Assembly: GCF_025602895.1 (NCBI RefSeq)
Contig: NW_026516274.1
Coordinates: forward strand, 62,001-126,000
DNA length: 64,000 nucleotides
Direction of reading: 5' to 3'
Source of the DNA: Polychytrium aggregatum
Lineage: Eukaryota; Chytridiomycota; Chytridiomycetes; Polychytriales
Notes under the pieces: model-generated
Seen by the model: only the letters and a program-made list of their open reading frames with translations
Databases searched by the model: none
What the model was told of the DNA's origin: nothing
Translations under genes and position numbers: made by a program
In this document: piece after piece, positions 58,783-64,000 of the stretch
Layout of the letters: each line of letters opens with the position of its first letter
How positions within the stretch are numbered: the stretch's first letter is position 1

Positions 58783-61700
58783 TTACTTGCGCGTGATCGT
58801 GCCAAACCAATTCTTCTTGTCTCGCTTGCCGTCGACGTTGTTCCAGGGCGCCGGGCCGGCTGGTCCGTTGTTGAAGGCATCGTACGACCCGCCGGGGCTT
58901 GTCGAGTAAGGGTTGCGGGAAGGAACAGGGGGTTGGCCCCGCTCGGTCGGCGACTGTCCATATCCATGCTGGCCGTGGGGCGGATGCGGGGCCGTGCTGT
59001 GCGGGTGGGCATAGCTTGTGCTCCGCTTGCGCAGAGTTGGATAGTCGTCCTGATCCTTGCCACCCGACGAGGAAAGCCCGTATCCCTGAGACAGGGGCGG
59101 CGGTGGAGGGGCAACGATGGGAACAGGCGGGGTGGGGCCATGGTAGGTTGAGTCGTTGCGCTGGCGGCGCAAAGAGGCATATCGAGGGGTCAAGTCGTCA
59201 TAGTCGAGCGAGGGTCGCGGACGTGAATCTGGCTCGTCATCGGACTGGGCAACAGTTTCCTGCAAAAGCAACACGGGATTGTGGTGAGCATTCGATGGCA
59301 ATGTCAGAAAGCAGCCGAGAAGTAAGCCGTCACAGACAAGCCGTCACAGACAAGCCGTCACAGACAAGCACATCCAGCGGGGTAAAGCGATCGCAGACAG
59401 GCACATTGGCATGTCGAGAAACTCCAACAAGCGCAGGGTCACACGACATCCCGGCTCCAGTGCACAGCTCCGCCAACTCGAACGCCAATACTAACGATCA
59501 GAACCTTGAGCGGCTTGCCTTCGCCCTCTGGCTGGAGGTACTGGAACTCGGTCGATCGGCGCGTTGGATGGCGACCAACGGTTCCGAACGAGCCGCCGTT
59601 CTCGCCATGAGTGACTGGAGCGTGCGTCCGCGGCATTGTTCGAATGACTCCATTGCCATCTCCAATGGTGCCTGGGGGGTTGTGGTTGCGAGAGGGGACT
59701 CGGGGTGGAGGCGGGGTGTAGTCATTTTCGCTGATTTCAGCCAGGGGTTTGGGTCCCTCCGAGCGCTGACGACGATGAAGCGAGGGATTTGCGCTGGAAT
59801 CTGCTTGGGCCTGGTGTCGACCATAGGACCGGTTCTCGTTCTGGACGACAGTCGCTGAGCGCAACGGGCCGCGGTTGTCTGAACGCGATGGAGCCCGTGC
59901 CGGGATAGATCGCTCCGGAGATGATGTAGAGGCCATGGAGGGGCCAGACTGAGCAATGGCAACGGGGGCGCTCCGTGGAGGCCGAGGATCGCTGCGGGCC
60001 GACTTGGATCGAACGAGGGGTGGTGCCGTGGCAGTCTTGTCTTCCTTGTCAGAGGCCACTCCACGGAGAGTATCCTGGAGGAAGGTGCGGGACAGATTAG
60101 TGGGTCAGGTCACCGAAGCGCCGGGGTAAGCGGGCGCATGCTGTCTGGAGCAGGGGAGGTTTCGACAAACATAGCAAGTATCGCAGACGTACAGAGTCCA
60201 GCTCTTACGGCCGAGCGACATCATCCTCTCCCAGCCCGAGGAACCTACCAGATGGCTAATGAAGGTGTTGACGGCAATGGTATTGCCAGCCTCGGGAGAG
60301 ACCTTTTCGACCGTCGCCAAGGAGTTGCCACGAGGAGGTACACACGGATGCGGTTCGCCAAACACGCCACCGGAGGGTGTCTTCTTGCCGGTGCGCTTGC
60401 GCTCCCGTTCGTTCGAGGTCGTGCTTCCATCGCCCTCGGTGCTCTGCGACTCGCGGTTGCTCGATGAGTCCTCCACTCGCATCTTGGCCGCGGGGGGCGA
60501 TACGGACTCTGTTACGACCGGCTGTGGAGTAGGTCGACGGGCGGCGCTGGCACCACTGCTCTTGGACCGACTCAGATTTGTGGCTTGTCGAGGCATCGGA
60601 GGCACCTCCGACGAGCTTCCGCCGACCGGAAGAGCCACGGGAGTCCGACTACGCGGAGGGATATCGGGGCGCTGTGCCGATGGACGAGGGAGGGACGCAA
60701 ACCCTTTGGGATCAAACTCGAGGTCATCAAAGGGTCTGAAGATATCATCCAGGTTGCCTTTCGGGGTTTCGGGGCGGTTCGAACGGCGCTCGACACTGCG
60801 ATCCAAGCGGCGCTCGACGCTGCGTTCGGGGCGGCGCTGATCGCCGTGTCTGCGGCCGGTAAGCTCGCGCTCGGGTTTGCCGGAGGCATTGTCTCGTCCG
60901 AGACGCTCAGAGTACTCAACACGACCCCGCTTTTCGAGGACATCGAAGCCAGAGCCGGGTATCTCGAGCTTGGGCCGGGACTCGGGCGGGACGGACTTTT
61001 CGCGCCGGATGTCCGAGCCATCTGCAGCCTCGCGCTGTCGCCGGCGTCTATCGTCTTCGTCTTTGCGGCGCTTGGCTTCTTCTTCCTGGAGGCGCCGCTC
61101 CTCGTCTCTACGACGCCTATCTTCCTCGTCGCGCTTGCGCTGCTCTTCGGCTTCCTGTCGGGCTTTCTCTTCCTTGAGGCGGACCTCTTGTTCGAGTCGC
61201 TTTCGCTCTTCCATAATCTGGGTAAGCTCTTCCTGGTGCTTGAGCTCGTTCTGGCGGAGGCGCTCCTCCAGCTCGTCCTGGCGCTTGCGGGCTTCCATCT
61301 CCAACCGCTTTTGGAGATCCTCGATCTCTTGCTGTCTACGCTGTTCCTCCAGACGCTGTCGTTCTTTTTCTTCTTGCAGGCGCTGTTCCTCTTCCTCGCG
61401 GGCCTTGCGCTCCAGTTCAATTCTTTTCTCGAGCTCTTCTTTCTCCTGGCGAAGGCGCTCCTCCTGGCGTTTCTGCTCGTCCAGTATCTGTTGCTTCTCC
61501 TCTTCTTCGCGACGGATACGCTCTTCGAGGAGACGTCGCTCTTCTTGAATGCGCTCGATCTCTTGCTTGCGCTTGACTTCAGCCAGTCGCAGAATCTCAA
61601 GCTCCTCCTCGTGTCGGCGACGGATCTCCTCTTCTTGCTGTCGGATCACCTCCAGCTCTTCGCGCTGGCGCTGCTCTTCCTTGAGCCGTCGTTTTTCTTC

Positions 61701-63410
61701 TTCCTCGAGGCGCTTGCGCTCGGCTTCGACCTTTCGGATGCGTTCTTCTTCTTCAAGTTTGCGCTTCAGCTCGGCTTCTTCTCGGCGCTTCAGTTCGGCT
61801 GCTTCTTCTTGCTTCCTTCGAAGCTCGGCGGCTTCTTGGAGACGCTTGCGTTCGGCTTCCTCCTCTTCGAGGCGCCTGCGCTCGGCTTCTTGTTCTTCTT
61901 GCTGGCGCTTCCGCTCGAGTGCAATGCGTCGCTGCTCTTCTTCGTATTCACGGCGCTCTTGCTCTTGGCGCAGGCGTTCTTCTTCCTCCAGAGCTCGCTG
62001 GCGCTCAAGCTGCTTTCGGCGGCGCTCTTCCTCTTCGCGACGATGCTTGGCCTCACGCTCTTCGCGACGGCGCTTCTCGTTGAGCTCTTCCTGACGCTTG
62101 CGTTCGGCCTCGCGGGCCTTTTCTTCTTCAACAAGACGTCGCTTCTCGGCCTCTTCCTCTTCTTGGAGCTTGCGGAGGCGCTCTTCCTCTTGGATGATTT
62201 TGAGGAGGCGCTCCTGCTCTTCCTGGCGACGCTTGGCCTCGCGCTCCTCAAGACGCTGGGCCTCGGCCTCTTCCTCGCGCTTGATTTTCTCTATTCGCAT
62301 GCGCTCGCGCTCTTCTTGAATCTGCAGATCATGCAGACGCTGCCGCTCCAGCTCTTGCTCGCGCAGACGGGCCTCTTCTTGGCGCCTTTGCTCCTCGCGG
62401 CGGCTTTCTTCTTCGAGAGCCTTGGCCAGTTCGAGCTCGTGCTCCTGGCGGACACGGGCTTCCTCCACCTCTCGCCGGCGCTTGAGCTCCTCTGGGGTGA
62501 GCTTTGCTGGCGGGGTTGGTGGCGGGGCAGGAGCAACGTTCTCGGGCGTGCTTGGGGCCGATGGAGACGTGGGCGAGAGCGACTTCATGAGCTCCTCGAG
62601 CTCCAAAAGCTGCTGCTCCAGCTTTCGGATGTCGACATCGCTCACAGATCCGTTGCTCTGCTCGAGACGAGCCAGCTCCGCCGCAATCTGATCGAGAGCG
62701 CCCATGTCCGAGGTTGAATCTGCGGTGGCCTTTTCCTTGAGCCCCTGGATCATCTTGACGATGTCGGCAGCCGAGGGCAGGGACGAGTCCGGTCGAACAC
62801 GGACAGTGGGTTTTCGCAGCAGAGTGTCGATTCGGCTCTGGGTGTCGGGCGAGGAGCTAAGGGTGGGAATGAAGAGCGAGGGATCCGAGGGCTTTGTGAT
62901 GGGAATAGGCTTGCTGCTCAGCATGTCCTCGGCCGGCGGCTTCTTGACGGACTTTGATCGGCTCAGGGTCGTCGAGTCGACACCGGCGCTCTTGAGGGCG
63001 TCTTCGGTGAGCTTGGCGAGCAAATCGGCGTGGGCATCGCGGTCGCGGGTGATGGTCACGGAGCGACCCAGGGTGCCGGTGGCGGGGAGCGTTGGCTTGC
63101 GGCTGAGACTATCAAATTTGGTTGAGCTGGAGGCCAAAGGCGAGGGCCTGGCCTTGAAGGTCGGTGGCTGGGACGGCATAATCATGGGCGAGCCGCCGCT
63201 GGCAAAGGGGTCGCTGGGGATGGCGAGAGGGGCATGTGCCAGCATGGGCGATGAGCCGTTGAAGGGCAAGTCGGGCGTTCTGGGATGCCGCAGATCCTCG
63301 CCGGGGGCGAGGTTGTGGAGCATCGGCGACGAGGCAGAGAAAGGATCTGGGGTTGAGGGCTTTTGGGAAGACGCATCCGAGGCGCTTCCCCACAAATTCC
63401 ACGAAGCCAT
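58783..63410 (-). CDS. large charged coiled-coil protein of unknown function
   Basis: Exons 60249-63410, 59505-60074 and 58783-59259 join in phase to 1,402 residues. The final donor (GTTCTG, after 59505) is weak. The first 290 residues are Ser/Pro-rich with repeated SSPML-type motifs. From about residue 300 to 800 the sequence is an almost unbroken run of Glu, Arg, Lys, Gln and Leu (for example REREAKHRREEEERRRK), typical of a long coiled coil or single alpha-helix. The rest is Ser/Pro/Arg-rich and disordered, with polyproline near the end (VAPPPPPLSQ) that could bind SH3 or WW domains. The ATG at 63410 opens MASWNLWGSASD. No enzymatic domain is seen. A cytoskeletal or cell-cortex scaffold is a guess only. 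Plus-strand frames over the coiled-coil part are shadows produced by codon bias. Confidence 0.85.
59332..59375 (+). repeat. 14-bp repeat CCGTCACAGACAAG in an intron of the coiled-coil gene
   Basis: Three consecutive copies inside the intron 59260-59504. Confidence 0.9.
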
Positions 63411-63749
63411 GGATGGCGCGGATATGGGTCAACTGCGGGAGCTTGCTGACGCAGAGCGATTACGGTGTTGCCGACGGCATATCGGTGGGTGTTCGTGGAC
63501 GTTGCAAAACCGGGTCATGGATGATGGATATAGAGCAAGCCGATTGTGTCGTTACAGGACCCGGCGACATCAAGCCAAGCCGGAAGAACGTCGAGACAAC
63601 GACAGCGATGCAGGCGAGAAAGAGTGAGAAAGAGCGGGGGAGTGGGAGAGCGAAAGACGCATGGTTAGCAGGCGAGGCAGGCGAGTGACGAGCCAATCAT
63701 GATCCAAAAGACAGGAGCAGCAGCAGGCAAAGGCAGGCACATCAGCCCG

Positions 63750-63829
63750 GGAAGCACAAGCGCAGATTTGCATCGAGCCAGGAAGCACAAGAGCAGATTT
63801 GCATCGATCCTGGAAGCACAAAAGCAGAC
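63750..63829 (+). repeat. about 32-bp tandem repeat, 2.5 copies
   Basis: The unit starts GAAGCACAAG and continues through GCAGATTTGCATCGA. Copies differ by a few bases. Confidence 0.88.
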
Positions 63830-63903
63830 CGTCGCCCGAGCCGACATGTCGCATCGGCGAGGGGCACACAGCCGGATGCCGCCTGAATCCGCCAGGCGCC
63901 ATC

Positions 63904-63955
63904 AAGCACCGTCGAGCACCGTCGAGCATCGTCGAGCATCGTCGAGCATCATCGA
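63904..63955 (+). repeat. 10-bp tandem repeat GTCGAGCAYC
   Basis: Five consecutive units with alternating ACC and ATC endings. Confidence 0.9.
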
Positions 63956-64000
63956 GGGTTCAGCCAACATCGCCGACCTTTGCCGTCACCCGGCGAGGCA

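Larger units (their letters stand above)
63411..64000. other. upstream region of the coiled-coil gene
   Basis: Probable promoter and 5' UTR. Contains two tandem arrays listed separately. No gene is supported before the window ends. Confidence 0.5.

Noticed and set aside
60585-62717. 710-residue plus-strand frame rich in Leu and Phe that looks like a membrane protein
   Set aside because: It is the exact antisense of the Glu/Arg/Lys coiled-coil coding sequence; antisense of GAG/AAG codons gives Leu and Phe.

Overview
This window is eukaryotic and almost certainly fungal. It is GC-rich, its genes are split by many short GT-AG introns, and several products are fungal in type: a Cbf5 pseudouridine synthase, a Nop12-like RNA-binding protein, a Sip3/Lam-type sterol transporter and an Ira/neurofibromin RasGAP. 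A membrane protein with a cytoplasmic SH3 domain, a Crinkler-like header protein and an HCF-like Kelch protein point to an early-diverging zoosporic (chytrid-like) fungus. That placement is inference. No tRNA, rRNA, transposon ORF or CRISPR array was recognised.

Layout, left to right. 1-1361 (+): 3' part of an Sds3-like Sin3/HDAC subunit. 3289-5642 (+): S28 serine peptidase copy A. 6311-10903 (+): Kelch-FN3 protein ending in a chromo-barrel-like domain. 14072-16068 (+): FHA protein. About 17.4-30.2 kb (+): full-length neurofibromin/Ira RasGAP. 31881-34066 (+): single-pass SH3 membrane protein. 35193-37547 (-): S28 copy B. 39142-41366 (-): S28 copy C. 42931-44442 (-): Crinkler-like protein. 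44775-45717 (+): small head-to-head neighbour. 46202-48152 (-): Nop12/RBM34. 48348-54450 (-): Sip3/Lam protein with BAR, PH, GRAM and VASt domains. 55538-58074 (-): Cbf5/dyskerin. 58783-63410 (-): 1,402-residue coiled-coil protein.

The most striking structure is a near-perfect inverted duplication. Bases 3035-5922 and 34913-37801 carry the same S28 gene with its flanks in opposite orientation, about 29 kb apart. The two encoded proteins look identical. The arms differ by a few single bases and by whole-unit gains or losses of tandem repeats in four introns (-72, +49, +36 and -12), which sum exactly to the 1-nt difference in arm length. Copy C is older, has two extra introns and carries patches of perfect identity that suggest gene conversion.

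Exon boundaries were placed by hand from GT-AG signals, frame continuity and family knowledge. Where phases close across the whole gene I am confident. Unresolved points are the 5' end of the neurofibromin gene, one junction in the Sip3 gene and one in the Sds3 gene. Introns in this window are unusually rich in 5-14 bp tandem repeats.
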